Source: Sporofaciens musculi
Lineage (GTDB): Bacteria > Bacillota > Clostridia > Lachnospirales > Lachnospiraceae
Direction of reading: 5' to 3'
DNA: 64,000 bases
Assembly (NCBI RefSeq): GCF_009830285.1
Contig: NZ_WUQX01000001.1
Span: 2,666,501-2,730,500 of the forward strand
Shown: in pieces, positions 54,140 through 63,160 of the stretch
Layout of the letters: each line of letters begins with the position of its first letter
Numbering within the stretch: the first letter of the stretch is position 1
Notes under the pieces: model-generated
The model's input: the letters and a program-made list of their open reading frames with translations, nothing else
The model's database searches: none
Told to the model about the DNA's origin: nothing
Made by a program: the position numbers and the translations under genes

Positions 54140-55222
54140 TTACAGATTCTCCTCCTCAAACTTCTTCATAAACGCCACCAGCGCCTCCACTCCCTGGATT
54201 GGCATGGCGTTATAGATACTCGCGCGCATACCTCCCACGCTGCGGTGTCCTTTAAGATTCTCAAAGCCCGCTGCCTTCGCCTCTTTGACGAATTTAGCGT
54301 CCAGCTCATCATCCCCTGTAACAAAAGGCACATTCATCAAAGACCGGTCCTTTGGCTCTACGGTTCCGCGAAACATCTTACTTTCATCCAGATAATCGTA
54401 CAGAAGCTTCGCCTTCTTCTCATTATGCGCCTTCATAGCCTCAAGGCCTCCCTGTTTTTTTAGCCAGCGAAAGACCTTGCCGCAGATGTAAATCCCATAT
54501 GCGGGAGGCGTGTTGTAAAGAGAGCCTGCGTCTGCATGTGTCTTATATTTTAACATGGTGGGGGTTAAAGGAAGCACGTCGTCTGTAATCAGGTCCTTTC
54601 GGATAATCACAATCACCGTCCCTGCCGGCCCAATATTCTTCTGTACGCCGCCATAGATGACCCCGTACTTCGTCACATCCACAGGCTCTGACAGGAAGCA
54701 GGAGGATACGTCCGCCACCAAAAGCTTTCCCTTTGTATTAGGCAGCTCTTGATATTTTGTCCCGTAAATCGTATTGTTTTCGCAAATATATACATAGTCC
54801 GCATCTTCGGAAATCGGCAGATCACTAACATCCGGAATATAGGAAAATGTCTTGTCTGCGGAGGAGGCCACAATATTCACCTTGCCATACTTCTTGGCCT
54901 CCTCACTTGCCTTCTTGGCCCACTGTCCGGTTACGATGTAATCCGCGGACTTATTCTTCATCAGATTCATGGGAATCATAGCAAACTGCTGCGACGCCCC
55001 TCCCTGCAGGAACAGTACTGCATAATCCTCTGGAATTCCCATTAAATCACGCAGATCTGCCTCTGCTGTATCTATAATCTCCTGAAACGCCTTTGAGCGG
55101 TGACTCATCTCCATAACGGACATTCCGGTTCCATTATAATCTAACATTTCCTCTGCAGCTTCTCTTAACACTTCCTCCGGCAATACGGCTGGTCCCGCTG
55201 AAAAATTGTACACTCTGCTCAT
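54140..55222 (-). CDS. serC: phosphoserine aminotransferase
   Basis: A PLP enzyme, second in serine synthesis. The family start MSRVYNFSAGPAVLPEEVL is at 55222, preceded by GGAGG with 7 bases spacing; a codon pair upstream is probably not used. LLVADVSSCFLSEPVDVTKYGVIYGGVQKNIGPAG contains the PLP lysine. It is paired with serA, so this is a compact serine pathway unit behind ilvB. Confidence 0.96.
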   Translation of the reverse strand: MSRVYNFSAGPAVLPEEVLREAAEEMLDYNGTGMSVMEMSHRSKAFQEIIDTAEADLRDLMGIPEDYAVLFLQGGASQQFAMIPMNLMKNKSADYIVTGQWAKKASEEAKKYGKVNIVASSADKTFSYIPDVSDLPISEDADYVYICENNTIYGTKYQELPNTKGKLLVADVSSCFLSEPVDVTKYGVIYGGVQKNIGPAGTVIVIIRKDLITDDVLPLTPTMLKYKTHADAGSLYNTPPAYGIYICGKVFRWLKKQGGLEAMKAHNEKKAKLLYDYLDESKMFRGTVEPKDRSLMNVPFVTGDDELDAKFVKEAKAAGFENLKGHRSVGGMRASIYNAMPIQGVEALVAFMKKFEEENL

Positions 55223-55252
55223 TCTCATTCCTCCACTTTCTTATGTCTCGCT

Positions 55253-56932
55253 CTACTTGCCCTGCTCCAAATCCTTCTCGTCAAATACCTCGCTGATGGC
55301 CTTACCTGGCGCCACCATAGGCCACACCTTGTCGTCAGAGTCAATCTGACAGTCAATCACCACCGGCCTTCCTAATGTCAGCGCTTTTGCAAATGCCTCT
55401 CTAAATTCCTCCTGGGTTGCCGCCCGAATTCCGACTGCGCCCATAGCCTCTGCAAGCTTCACAAAGTCCACGGCATCATTTAACACGGTTGCCGAATATC
55501 TCTGCCCGTAGAAAAGGTTCTGCCACTGACGCACCATTCCAAGCACATGATTATTGATTACTACCTGAATAATCGGTATATTATGGCGGACAGCCGTTGC
55601 AATCTCATTCATATTCATGCGGAAGCAGCCGTCGCCTGCAATATTCACCACAATCTTATCCGGCCTTCCCTTCTTTGCCCCAAGAGACGCGCCAAGCCCG
55701 TATCCCATGGTACCAAGCCCGCCAGAGGTCAAAAAGGTCCTTGGCTTCGTATAGCGGTAGAACTGAGCCGCCCACATCTGATGCTGCCCTACCTCGGTCA
55801 CCACCAAAGCCTCGCCCTTGGTCTGGCGGTAAATCTCCTCCACCACATAAGGCCCTGTCAGCACATCTGGATGATAGGCTAAGGGGAAGCGTCCCTTATA
55901 CTCCATAATCTTTTCAATCCATTCTTTGTGCTCCTGTTTAGAAAGTCTCTCATTCAGAAGCCCCAGGACCTCACGGATATCTCCCACAACTCCGGCTGTA
56001 ATCAAAACATTCTTATCCATCTCCGCCGGATCAATGTCAAACTGTAAAATCTTCGCATTGCTGGCAAATTTCTTCGCATTGCCGGTTACACGATCGCTGA
56101 ACCTTGCTCCGATTACAATTAAAAGGTCGCACTCACTGACTCCATAGTTGGACGTCTTGGTTCCATGCATCCCAAGCATACCTGTATAGAGAGGATCCGT
56201 TCCTGGAAATGCTCCTTTTCCCATAAGAGAATCGGTCACCGGCGCATCCACCTTCCGGACGAATGTAACTAACTCCTTGCTGGCATCCGACAAAATAGCG
56301 CCTCCGCCCACAAAAATATAGGGCTTCTTACATTCTTCAATCAACTTAAGGGCTGTGGCAAGCTCTGCCTCGCTCACCTGGTTTAAGGCTTTTAAAGGCT
56401 TTGGCGTCTCCTTCTGGTATTCTGCCTTGTTGGCCGTCACATCCTTTGGAATATCAATCAGAACCGGCCCCGGCCTTCCCTTCTTTGCAATGATAAATGC
56501 TTTTCTGATGGTGTCGGCAAGGTCATTTACATCCTTCACAATATAATTATGCTTGGTAATAGGCATTGTAACCCCTGCAATGTCGATTTCCTGGAAGCTG
56601 TCCTTTCCCAGAAGGCTGACCCCCACGTTACAGGTAATTGCCACAATCGGGATAGAATCCATATATGCGGTGGCAATCCCTGTGACAAGGTTCGTAGCTC
56701 CCGGCCCGCTGGTGGCAAAACACACGCCCACCTTTCCGGTAGCCCTTGCATATCCGTCGGCCCCATGGGCAGCTCCCTGCTCATGGGAGGTCAGGATATG
56801 AGTAATCTCATCACTGTGCTTATATAACTCATCATATACATTTAAGATGGCGCCCCCCGGATAACCAAACACGGTGTCCACGCCCTGCTCTTTTAAACAT
56901 TCGATCAATATCTCTGAGCCTGTCAACTGCAT
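55253..56932 (-). CDS. ilvB: acetolactate synthase large subunit
   Basis: This 559-aa thiamine diphosphate enzyme catalyses the first committed step of branched-chain amino acid synthesis. The N-terminal TPP pyrimidine domain starts LTGSEILIECLKEQGVDTVFGYPGGAILNVYDEL. The C-terminal domain has VNIAGDGCFRMNMNEIATAVRHNIPI with the TPP GDG...N motif. No ilvN regulatory subunit is adjacent here. It lies between ilvD and serC on the same strand. Confidence 0.96.
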   Translation of the reverse strand: MQLTGSEILIECLKEQGVDTVFGYPGGAILNVYDELYKHSDEITHILTSHEQGAAHGADGYARATGKVGVCFATSGPGATNLVTGIATAYMDSIPIVAITCNVGVSLLGKDSFQEIDIAGVTMPITKHNYIVKDVNDLADTIRKAFIIAKKGRPGPVLIDIPKDVTANKAEYQKETPKPLKALNQVSEAELATALKLIEECKKPYIFVGGGAILSDASKELVTFVRKVDAPVTDSLMGKGAFPGTDPLYTGMLGMHGTKTSNYGVSECDLLIVIGARFSDRVTGNAKKFASNAKILQFDIDPAEMDKNVLITAGVVGDIREVLGLLNERLSKQEHKEWIEKIMEYKGRFPLAYHPDVLTGPYVVEEIYRQTKGEALVVTEVGQHQMWAAQFYRYTKPRTFLTSGGLGTMGYGLGASLGAKKGRPDKIVVNIAGDGCFRMNMNEIATAVRHNIPIIQVVINNHVLGMVRQWQNLFYGQRYSATVLNDAVDFVKLAEAMGAVGIRAATQEEFREAFAKALTLGRPVVIDCQIDSDDKVWPMVAPGKAISEVFDEKDLEQGK

Positions 56933-56981
56933 ATTTTCGTCATTCTCCTTCTATTATATATAAGTTGTATCCTAAAAATCC

Positions 56982-58652
56982 CTACTTTCTGGGAATCTCC
57001 AAAATCGCACCGCGATTTCCGGAGGTCACCATAGCAGCATACCTGGCCAGATAGCCTGTAGTCACCTTTGGCTGCCTTGGCTTTAATGCTTCTTTTCTCT
57101 TTGCCAATTCCTCCTCTGACACGTCAAGCTCTAATTTCAGGTTCGGAATATCAATCTTGATAATATCTCCCTCTTTAACCAGCGCAATGGGGCCGCCTAC
57201 CGCAGCCTCCGGTGACACATGGCCAATGGACGCACCTCTGGAAGCGCCGCTGAAACGTCCGTCCGTAATTAGCGCCACGCTGGAGCCAAGCCCCATTCCC
57301 GCAATGGCAGAGGTTGGATTGAGCATCTCTCTCATACCAGGACCGCCTTTTGGCCCCTCGTAACGGATGACTACCACGTCCCCTGCTGTAATCTTACCGC
57401 CCTTGATTGCGTCGATGGCGTCCTCCTCACAGTCGAACACCCTTGCAGGGCCTTCATGGACAAGCATTTCCTCCACCACGGCAGAGCGCTTCACCACACT
57501 TCCGTCTGGTGCGAGATTGCCCTTAAGCACCGCAAGACCGCCGGTGGGGGTATAAGGATTGTCAATAGGACGAATTACCTCCGGATTTCTATTAACTGCA
57601 TGCGCTATATTTTCCCCTACCGTCTTACCTGTTACAGTCATACAGTCCGTATGAAGGAGCCCCTTCTTATTCAACTCCGCCATCACCGCATAGACGCCGC
57701 CCGCCTCGTTAAGATCCTCCATATAGGTTGGGCCTGCCGGCGCAAGGTGACACAGGTTCGGTGTCTTCTCACTGATACCATTTGCAAAATCAATCTCAAA
57801 ATCCATGCCAATCTCATGGGCAATGGCCGGAAGATGGAGCATACTGTTGGTCGAGCAGCCAAGGGCCATGTCTACGGTCAATGCGTTCAGAACTGCCTTC
57901 TCTGTCATAATATCCCTTGGACAGAGGTTCTTCTCCCACAATTCCATAACCTTCATGCCTGCCTGCTTGGCAAGACGAATTCTGGCAGAGTAGACTGCCG
58001 GAATGGTTCCGTTTCCTTCAAGCCCCATTCCCAGCACCTCAGTCAGACAGTTCATGCTGTTGGCTGTGTACATACCTGAGCAGGAGCCGCAGGTAGGGCA
58101 GGTCTTGTTCTCAAACTCACATAAATCCTCATCTGTAAGTATGCCCGCCGCATTTGCCCCTACTGCCTCAAACATGCTGGAAAGGCTGGTCTTCTTGCCC
58201 TTCACATGGCCTGCGAGCATAGGACCGCCGCTGACAAAGATGGTGGGCACATTAATTCTTGCCGCCGCCATCAAAAGCCCCGGCACATTCTTATCACAAT
58301 TTGGCACCATGACCAGCGCGTCAAACTGATGGGCAATGGCCATAGCTTCCGTGGAGTCTGCAATCAAATCCCTGGTTACGAGTGAATATTTCATACCCAG
58401 ATGACCCATGGCAATTCCATCGCATACTGCGATTGCAGGAAATACCACAGGCGTTCCCCCTGCCATGGCGACTCCCTGCTTTACTGCATTTACAATCTTA
58501 TCCAGGTTCATGTGTCCTGGAACAATCTCGTTGTAAGAGCTGACGATTCCCACCAATGGGCGCTCCATCTCCTCCGGCGTAAGCCCCAGTGCGTTAAACA
58601 AGGACCTGTGGGGCGCCTGCTGCTTTCCTTTTGTGACTGTATCGCTTCTCAT
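56982..58652 (-). CDS. ilvD: dihydroxy-acid dehydratase
   Basis: IlvD (556 aa) dehydrates dihydroxy acids in valine and isoleucine synthesis using an Fe-S cluster. [23 protein letters not shown] is the standard start. Cysteines for the cluster appear in [29 protein letters not shown] and related loops. It is downstream of leuB and upstream of ilvB. Confidence 0.97.
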   Translation of the reverse strand: MRSDTVTKGKQQAPHRSLFNALGLTPEEMERPLVGIVSSYNEIVPGHMNLDKIVNAVKQGVAMAGGTPVVFPAIAVCDGIAMGHLGMKYSLVTRDLIADSTEAMAIAHQFDALVMVPNCDKNVPGLLMAAARINVPTIFVSGGPMLAGHVKGKKTSLSSMFEAVGANAAGILTDEDLCEFENKTCPTCGSCSGMYTANSMNCLTEVLGMGLEGNGTIPAVYSARIRLAKQAGMKVMELWEKNLCPRDIMTEKAVLNALTVDMALGCSTNSMLHLPAIAHEIGMDFEIDFANGISEKTPNLCHLAPAGPTYMEDLNEAGGVYAVMAELNKKGLLHTDCMTVTGKTVGENIAHAVNRNPEVIRPIDNPYTPTGGLAVLKGNLAPDGSVVKRSAVVEEMLVHEGPARVFDCEEDAIDAIKGGKITAGDVVVIRYEGPKGGPGMREMLNPTSAIAGMGLGSSVALITDGRFSGASRGASIGHVSPEAAVGGPIALVKEGDIIKIDIPNLKLELDVSEEELAKRKEALKPRQPKVTTGYLARYAAMVTSGNRGAILEIPRK

Positions 58653-58726
58653 ATGATTTTCCCTCCTGGTAATACCATAACATTTCTTACCCTATTCTAA
58701 ATTTTCTTTTACCTGCTTCCTATGAT

Positions 58727-59812
58727 CTACTTAATATATCCGGCTATCAGATTGCCCATCTTCTCTGTGTCCACCTGCTGTTTTCCCTCGGACATAATGT
58801 CAATCGTCCGGTATCCCTCCTTAAGAACCCTGGAAACCGCCTGCTCGATGGCGTCCGCCTCTTTGTCCAAATCAAAGCTAAACCGAAGCATCATCGCCGC
58901 AGACAGAATTGTGGCAATAGGATTGGCAATTCCCTTGCCAGCAATATCCGGTGCAGAGCCGCCGCTTGGCTCATATAACCCAAACTTCGTCTCATTTAAG
59001 CTTGCGCTTGCCAACATACCGATGGAGCCTGTCACCATACTGGCCTCGTCAGACAGGATATCCCCAAACATATTCTCTGTCAGAATCACATCAAACTGCT
59101 TTGGGTCCTTTACCAACTGCATGGCGCAGTTATCCACAAGCATATGCTCTAACGTAACCTTGGGATACTCTTTCGCCACCTCCTCCACAACCTTTCTCCA
59201 CAACCTGGAGGAATCTAACACATTGGCCTTGTCCACGCTGGTTACTTTTTTCCTGCGCTTCATGGCAATATCAAATCCACGCTTCGCAATCCTGCGAATC
59301 TCCTCCTCATTATATGTAAGAGAGTCGTATGCCGTCATGACGCCGTTCTCCTCCACGGTCCTTCTCTCTCCAAAGTACAGACCGCCTGTCAGCTCACGCA
59401 TAATCATCATGTCGAAACCGCCCTTAGTAATCTCCTCTTTTAATGGGCATGCTCCCTTAAGCTCATCATAAAGAACCGCTGGTCTTAAATTTGCAAAAAG
59501 ATTCAACTCCTTGCGTATCCGAAGCAGTCCTGCCTCCGGTCTCTTGGATGGCTCTAACTGATACCAAGGAGACGTCTTCGCATCTCCTCCGATGGAGCCC
59601 ATCAATACTGCGTCGCAGCTTTTGGCGGCCGCAACCGTCTCGTCTGTCAACGGAACGCCGTGTACATCAATGGAGGCCCCTCCCATGAGAAGCTGTGTAT
59701 AGTCACAGGTATGTCCATAGGTCTTTCCAACCTGGTCAAGCACCTTCATAGCCTCTGTCACAATCTCCGGCCCAATTCCGTCTCCCTTAATTACTCCAAT
59801 ATTCAGATTCAT
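58727..59812 (-). CDS. leuB: 3-isopropylmalate dehydrogenase
   Basis: LeuB oxidises 3-isopropylmalate in leucine synthesis. The start MNLNIGVIKGDGIGPEIVTEAMKVL at 59812 follows GAGG; the 14-residue upstream extension is unsupported. Substrate loop RELTGGLYFGERR and NAD region EPSGGSAPDIAGKGIANPIATILSAAMMLR are intact. It is the first gene of leuB-ilvD-ilvB-serC-serA. Confidence 0.96.
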   Translation of the reverse strand: MNLNIGVIKGDGIGPEIVTEAMKVLDQVGKTYGHTCDYTQLLMGGASIDVHGVPLTDETVAAAKSCDAVLMGSIGGDAKTSPWYQLEPSKRPEAGLLRIRKELNLFANLRPAVLYDELKGACPLKEEITKGGFDMMIMRELTGGLYFGERRTVEENGVMTAYDSLTYNEEEIRRIAKRGFDIAMKRRKKVTSVDKANVLDSSRLWRKVVEEVAKEYPKVTLEHMLVDNCAMQLVKDPKQFDVILTENMFGDILSDEASMVTGSIGMLASASLNETKFGLYEPSGGSAPDIAGKGIANPIATILSAAMMLRFSFDLDKEADAIEQAVSRVLKEGYRTIDIMSEGKQQVDTEKMGNLIAGYIK

Positions 59813-59891
59813 AATCCTCATCCTTCCTGCAATGGCACACTGGTATTCCTGCATTATAAGCCCATACCGGCCGCCCCAAACTTTATCCTCT

Positions 59892-59920
59892 ATGATATCC
59901 TATTTTAGTACAGGTTTCAA
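59892..59920 (-). promoter_or_regulatory. promoter of the leuB-ilvD-ilvB-serC-serA cluster
   Basis: On the minus strand TTGAAA (59920-59915), 17 bp and TATCAT (59897-59892) lie about 80 bases before leuB. I see no T-box leader in the short upstream region. Confidence 0.55.
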
Positions 59921-60025
59921 GACTTTAGTTCGTCAAATTGCCTATTCCCTGTCAATTCCTGTAGATTTCACGGTTTTTCCTGCCTGTGGAAATGATTTCC
60001 TGTATAATATTTTTGCGGCCAAACA

Positions 60026-60069
60026 TCAAAAAATCTTCCATAGCCTGCCTAAGCCTGCCATGGAAGATT
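60026..60069 (-). terminator. terminator of the SPKTG-tail protein gene
   Basis: On the minus strand AATCTTCCAT, an 18-base loop and ATGGAAGATT are followed by TTTTT. It lies just after the stop at 60091. Confidence 0.85.
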
Positions 60070-60090
60070 CTTCCTCAGAACATCCTTCGC

Positions 60091-60648
60091 TTACATCCCT
60101 GTTTTTGGTGACAATCCAGTATCATTTCCTGATGCCTGGGGTCTGGTCGCCTTCACAAATGCAACTGGTGATAAGTTTGTAAATGTTGCTGATACGAACT
60201 CATCTCCTACTGCATCCGGAGTAATTACTTCCCAATTTGTATATGATGGTGCATAGCAGTGAAGTACGAAAATCGTATCGCCTGCTGAAACCTTCGGTAC
60301 AGTGAAACCAACTGTAAGAGGATTCGCCTTTGACACTTCTCTGGTCGGTACTACCTCTGTTACGTGTAACAGTTGAAGGTTCATCCCTTCTCTATAGTAA
60401 CTTCCCAAAATCTTTCTCAGTCCTGCTGTTGTTCTAAGCTTCGCATCTGCCACAGAGTAATACGCTGGGTCATATGCTGTAATTTTAACTTCTGTAGAAT
60501 TGCTTGTTACGGTACCATCACTTGTAACCGCAGGGCTCTTATATACCGGAGCAGACGCACTGCCAGAAGCAAAGCTTACCATGCCCATGCTCAGAGTCAA
60601 TCCCAATACAAGTGCAAGAGAAACTATCTTTTTTCCTAATTTAACCAT
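60091..60648 (-). CDS. small secreted protein ending in a sortase-like SPKTG motif
   Basis: The 185-aa protein has a clear signal peptide (MVKLGKKIVSLALVLGLTLS...) and an extracellular domain of unknown fold. The C-terminus is GLSPKTGM followed by a stop. SPKTG resembles the sorting motif of class B sortases in Clostridia, but the usual hydrophobic segment and basic tail after it are absent, and no frameshifted continuation is visible. It lies downstream of an LCP protein and a sortase B gene on the same strand, which suggests that it is their substrate or a relic of one. Confidence 0.78.
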   Translation of the reverse strand: MVKLGKKIVSLALVLGLTLSMGMVSFASGSASAPVYKSPAVTSDGTVTSNSTEVKITAYDPAYYSVADAKLRTTAGLRKILGSYYREGMNLQLLHVTEVVPTREVSKANPLTVGFTVPKVSAGDTIFVLHCYAPSYTNWEVITPDAVGDEFVSATFTNLSPVAFVKATRPQASGNDTGLSPKTGM

Positions 60649-60719
60649 CGGATATCCCTCCTTTCTTTTGTTTATTCTATATTAAAACCCATAAAGGCTT
60701 TAATATCCAAATTCCTGCT

Positions 60720-61718
60720 CTAACGGGGCTTATAGAACATCTCTACCGTTAAGCGCTTTAGCGCATCCTCATCTGGGTAGAATTCTTCATGAAGCTCACC
60801 CATCACTCGTTCTCCCTCAATCTGGACAACCATATCTTCAAAATCCATTTTATCTATATAAAAATAAAAAGACGGCAATTCCATTTTCCCAATATCCGTC
60901 GTCATATTCTCATTCATGATAGAGTAAAGCTCAAACAACAGCTTAGGGTCAGTCTTGATCGTTTCTTTTAAAGCCCCGATATATCCCTTGATATACTGCT
61001 TCTGCCTCTCTACCCTTTCCTCACAGCTCGCATATGTATGAATATCCCGTACATGGAGATAATTAAAACTGTGTCCGCCTGTAAGATGCACCGTATTTCC
61101 TGGCACAAACATAGGACTGTGCTTTGCAAGCTCAGGGTCCACATACTCTGAAGCCATCTGAACCGTAACCCCTCCCACAGCGTCGTTTAGGGCGGGAATG
61201 GCATTAAAATTAATGGCGCAGTACCTGTGGATGGGAATATTCAGCAGAAGCGCGGACACATCCTGGGCCGTTTTCTTACAGCTATCCTCCTCGTCGATTC
61301 CATAGGCATACTGCAAGGTAATCTGCATGGTTCTGGTATTAAAATAATTTCCTTCTGCGTCATAGATATCCACAGGCATCATCAAATCACGGGGAATATT
61401 TAAAATCTTCATCTCCCTGGTCTTTGAATTCAAACTAATCAGAAAAATAGCGTCAGACTGCCCCCTCTCTCCTGGAAGCACGTCCTGGTTCAAGGCATGG
61501 TCATGGTCGATTCCCAGACAGAGGATGTTAATCAAATCCTCGTTATATACATAATGCTCTCCCTCAAATTGAAGCGGCCGCGCCTTGCCCTCCACAGCCA
61601 TATCCCGTTTAAGAAGGGCGCCTGATTGGCTTAAGACATACATAAAGGTTCCTGACAGGAGAAGAACCCCTGCCAGAAGCATCCCCCAAATATAAATTTT
61701 CCTATGATTCTTCATCAT
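60720..61718 (-). CDS. LytR-CpsA-Psr (LCP) family protein
   Basis: The 332-aa LCP protein has an N-terminal membrane anchor (IYIWGMLLAGVLLLSGTFMYVL) and the LCP core with ILCLGIDHDHALN, GQSDAIFLISLNSKTREMKILNIPRD and YLHVRDIHTYASCEERVERQKQYIKGYIGALK. LCP enzymes attach glycopolymers to peptidoglycan. It overlaps the sortase B gene by 17 bases. Confidence 0.92.
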   Translation of the reverse strand: MMKNHRKIYIWGMLLAGVLLLSGTFMYVLSQSGALLKRDMAVEGKARPLQFEGEHYVYNEDLINILCLGIDHDHALNQDVLPGERGQSDAIFLISLNSKTREMKILNIPRDLMMPVDIYDAEGNYFNTRTMQITLQYAYGIDEEDSCKKTAQDVSALLLNIPIHRYCAINFNAIPALNDAVGGVTVQMASEYVDPELAKHSPMFVPGNTVHLTGGHSFNYLHVRDIHTYASCEERVERQKQYIKGYIGALKETIKTDPKLLFELYSIMNENMTTDIGKMELPSFYFYIDKMDFEDMVVQIEGERVMGELHEEFYPDEDALKRLTVEMFYKPR

Positions 61719-62442
61719 CCCGCACTCCTATAATCAGCCACCGGTTGGACGGCTGGTCACCGATACAGGTAGACAGGGTAATCATAGAATTCTTATCTGT
61801 AGGTGCGAATTCCTCATTAAAATACGCCGGCTGCTGCCCGAAATTCCTGATATCCTCGATAAACCGGCTTCTCTCTGCCAGCGTATCGAAATTATAACTC
61901 TTAGGTATGTAACGGTCGTCAAACACGACTGCCGCATACACGTGGTATTTAATTGCCTCATCCGGCAGATAAATATTAATCTCTGTATGCTCTCTGAAAA
62001 AAGCCTCGTCGTCATAATCATGAAGGCTTCCAAACATGGTCCCATCGTTCATGTCATGCCCATAGATAATGGTATTATTTTCATGGAAATCACGGCTGTT
62101 AAGACTCTCCGTGTAAATAGAGCCCGGAAGCCCTTCCGTTCTCTCCAGGGTAGTGTTGAGATAATCAACACTGCCATCCGCACTCTGCAGGATGGGATAA
62201 TCAACCTTGGTCCCCGGAATCTGAATATAGGCATAGACATCACTGTTGACAGCCTTTAGCTCATCAAAATCCACCGGAATTTCAACCTTTTCTTTCTTAA
62301 CCTCCTCGTCAAGATTCAACTCTTGAATCTCGGCCTTTTCCTCATTCTTTGGAGTTCCCGCAAAAAAAATAACACTCACTATGGCGATTGCCGCGATCGC
62401 CGCTGCTGCGACTCCTATCTTTACGTATTTTTCCACACTCAT
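61702..62442 (-). CDS. class B sortase
   Basis: Sortase B (246 aa) has an N-terminal membrane anchor (YVKIGVAAAAIAAIAIVSVIFFAG) and the catalytic triad: His in TIIYGHDMNDGTMFG, Cys in ITLSTCIGDQPSNRW and Arg in that same segment. Class B sortases in Clostridia recognise S/P-PxTG-type motifs, which fits the SPKTG protein at 60091. Gene order sortase-LCP-SPKTG protein is probably one unit. Confidence 0.93.
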   Translation of the reverse strand: MSVEKYVKIGVAAAAIAAIAIVSVIFFAGTPKNEEKAEIQELNLDEEVKKEKVEIPVDFDELKAVNSDVYAYIQIPGTKVDYPILQSADGSVDYLNTTLERTEGLPGSIYTESLNSRDFHENNTIIYGHDMNDGTMFGSLHDYDDEAFFREHTEINIYLPDEAIKYHVYAAVVFDDRYIPKSYNFDTLAERSRFIEDIRNFGQQPAYFNEEFAPTDKNSMITLSTCIGDQPSNRWLIIGVRDDEES

Positions 62443-62465
62443 TCTCCTTACTGCTTGGCTTATCG

Positions 62466-62485
62466 TATAAGATTATAATCTTATA
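62466..62485. promoter_or_regulatory. perfect 20-bp palindrome, candidate XRE operator
   Basis: TATAAGATTATAATCTTATA lies between the divergent sortase B and XRE genes, 24 bases from the sortase start. Its symmetry and place fit a dimeric repressor site, with the neighbouring XRE protein as the natural candidate. Confidence 0.7.
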
Positions 62486-62565
62486 AAGTTTATTTGTCAA
62501 CACCTTTAAAGATTTATTTTTATACACAAACTATTGTTAAAATAACCTTGAAAGGGCGTGATATC

Positions 62566-62895
62566 ATGAAAAACCTGAAATTATTACGAAACCAAAAAGG
62601 ATTAAGCCAGCAAAAACTAGCTGATATACTACACATCAGCCAGCAGTCTGTATATAAGTACGAAAATGACATAACTTCACCAGATATCGACACACTAAAG
62701 AATATTGCAGATTTTTTTGAAACCTCCATTGATTATGTGGTTGGTTACACAGAACTCCCTCACAAGATAGAGCCAACCATCAAATTATCCTTGAACCAGG
62801 ATGAAGCAAAACTGATTGAAAAGTATCAGAGCCTTTCGCCAAAACGCCGTTCCGTCATACATTCTGTGATAGACAGCTATTCTGAAAAATATTAA
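62566..62895 (+). CDS. XRE-family transcriptional regulator
   Basis: An N-terminal HTH_3 domain (LKLLRNQKGLSQQKLADILHISQQSVYKYENDITSPDIDTLKNIADFFETSIDYVVG) is followed by a short C-terminal helix region. The start ATG 62566 follows AAGGGCGTGAT; an upstream in-frame start lacks a site. It is divergent from the sortase B operon and probably represses it, itself, or both, through the palindrome at 62466-62485. Confidence 0.9.
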   Translation: MKNLKLLRNQKGLSQQKLADILHISQQSVYKYENDITSPDIDTLKNIADFFETSIDYVVGYTELPHKIEPTIKLSLNQDEAKLIEKYQSLSPKRRSVIHSVIDSYSEKY

Positions 62896-62914
62896 GTATG
62901 TCTCTGGTATGATT

Positions 62915-62949
62915 TCACCCCAATCAGTCCATACTAAAGATTGGGGTGA
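62915..62949 (+). promoter_or_regulatory. hairpin sequestering the ribosome binding site of the gene at 62954
   Basis: TCACCCCAATC (62915-62925) pairs exactly with GATTGGGGTGA (62939-62949), an 11-bp stem with a 13-base loop. The right arm contains GGGGTGA, the ribosome binding site of the gene starting at 62954. The stem should limit translation unless opened. No T-run follows, so it is not a simple terminator. Confidence 0.65.
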
Positions 62950-62953
62950 TACA

Positions 62954-63133
62954 ATGACGTTCCAGGATGAATTTCCAATCGGCTTTACCATGTCGCTGGC
63001 GCAGCACACAGATGTATTGACTCAGTTCGCTTCCCTCTCTCCTGAGGAACAGCAGCGAATCGTGGACGGCTCCCGCCAGATGAAAAGCCGCAGAGAAATG
63101 CAGAATTATGTAGAGAATATGTTTCAGGGATAA
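62954..63133 (+). CDS. small conserved-looking protein of unknown function
   Basis: A 59-aa protein beginning MTFQDEFPIGFTMSLAQHTDVLTQFASLSPEEQQRIVDGSRQMKSRREMQNYVENMFQG. ATG 62954 is preceded by GGGGTGAT. Its LSPEEQQRIVDGSRQ segment resembles a motif common in small proteins of Clostridia, but I assign no function. It lies downstream of the XRE gene in the same direction, behind an 11-bp hairpin and before a strong terminator. Confidence 0.75.
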   Translation: MTFQDEFPIGFTMSLAQHTDVLTQFASLSPEEQQRIVDGSRQMKSRREMQNYVENMFQG

Positions 63134-63160
63134 GGCAAGCCTTATCCCTGATTATTTTTT
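63125..63160 (+). terminator. terminator of the XRE / small-protein unit
   Basis: CAGGGATAAGGC pairs with GCCTTATCCCTG with almost no loop, followed by ATTATTTTTT. It overlaps the small gene's stop codon and the 3' end of the convergent M23 peptidase gene. Confidence 0.88.

Noticed and set aside
59855..60025. T-box or attenuator leader ahead of leuB
   Set aside because: The leader between the promoter and leuB is about 75 bases and shows neither a T-box motif nor an anti-terminator pair.
60061..60093. A frameshifted membrane tail after SPKTGM
   Set aside because: None of the frames past the stop encodes a hydrophobic segment before the terminator hairpin.
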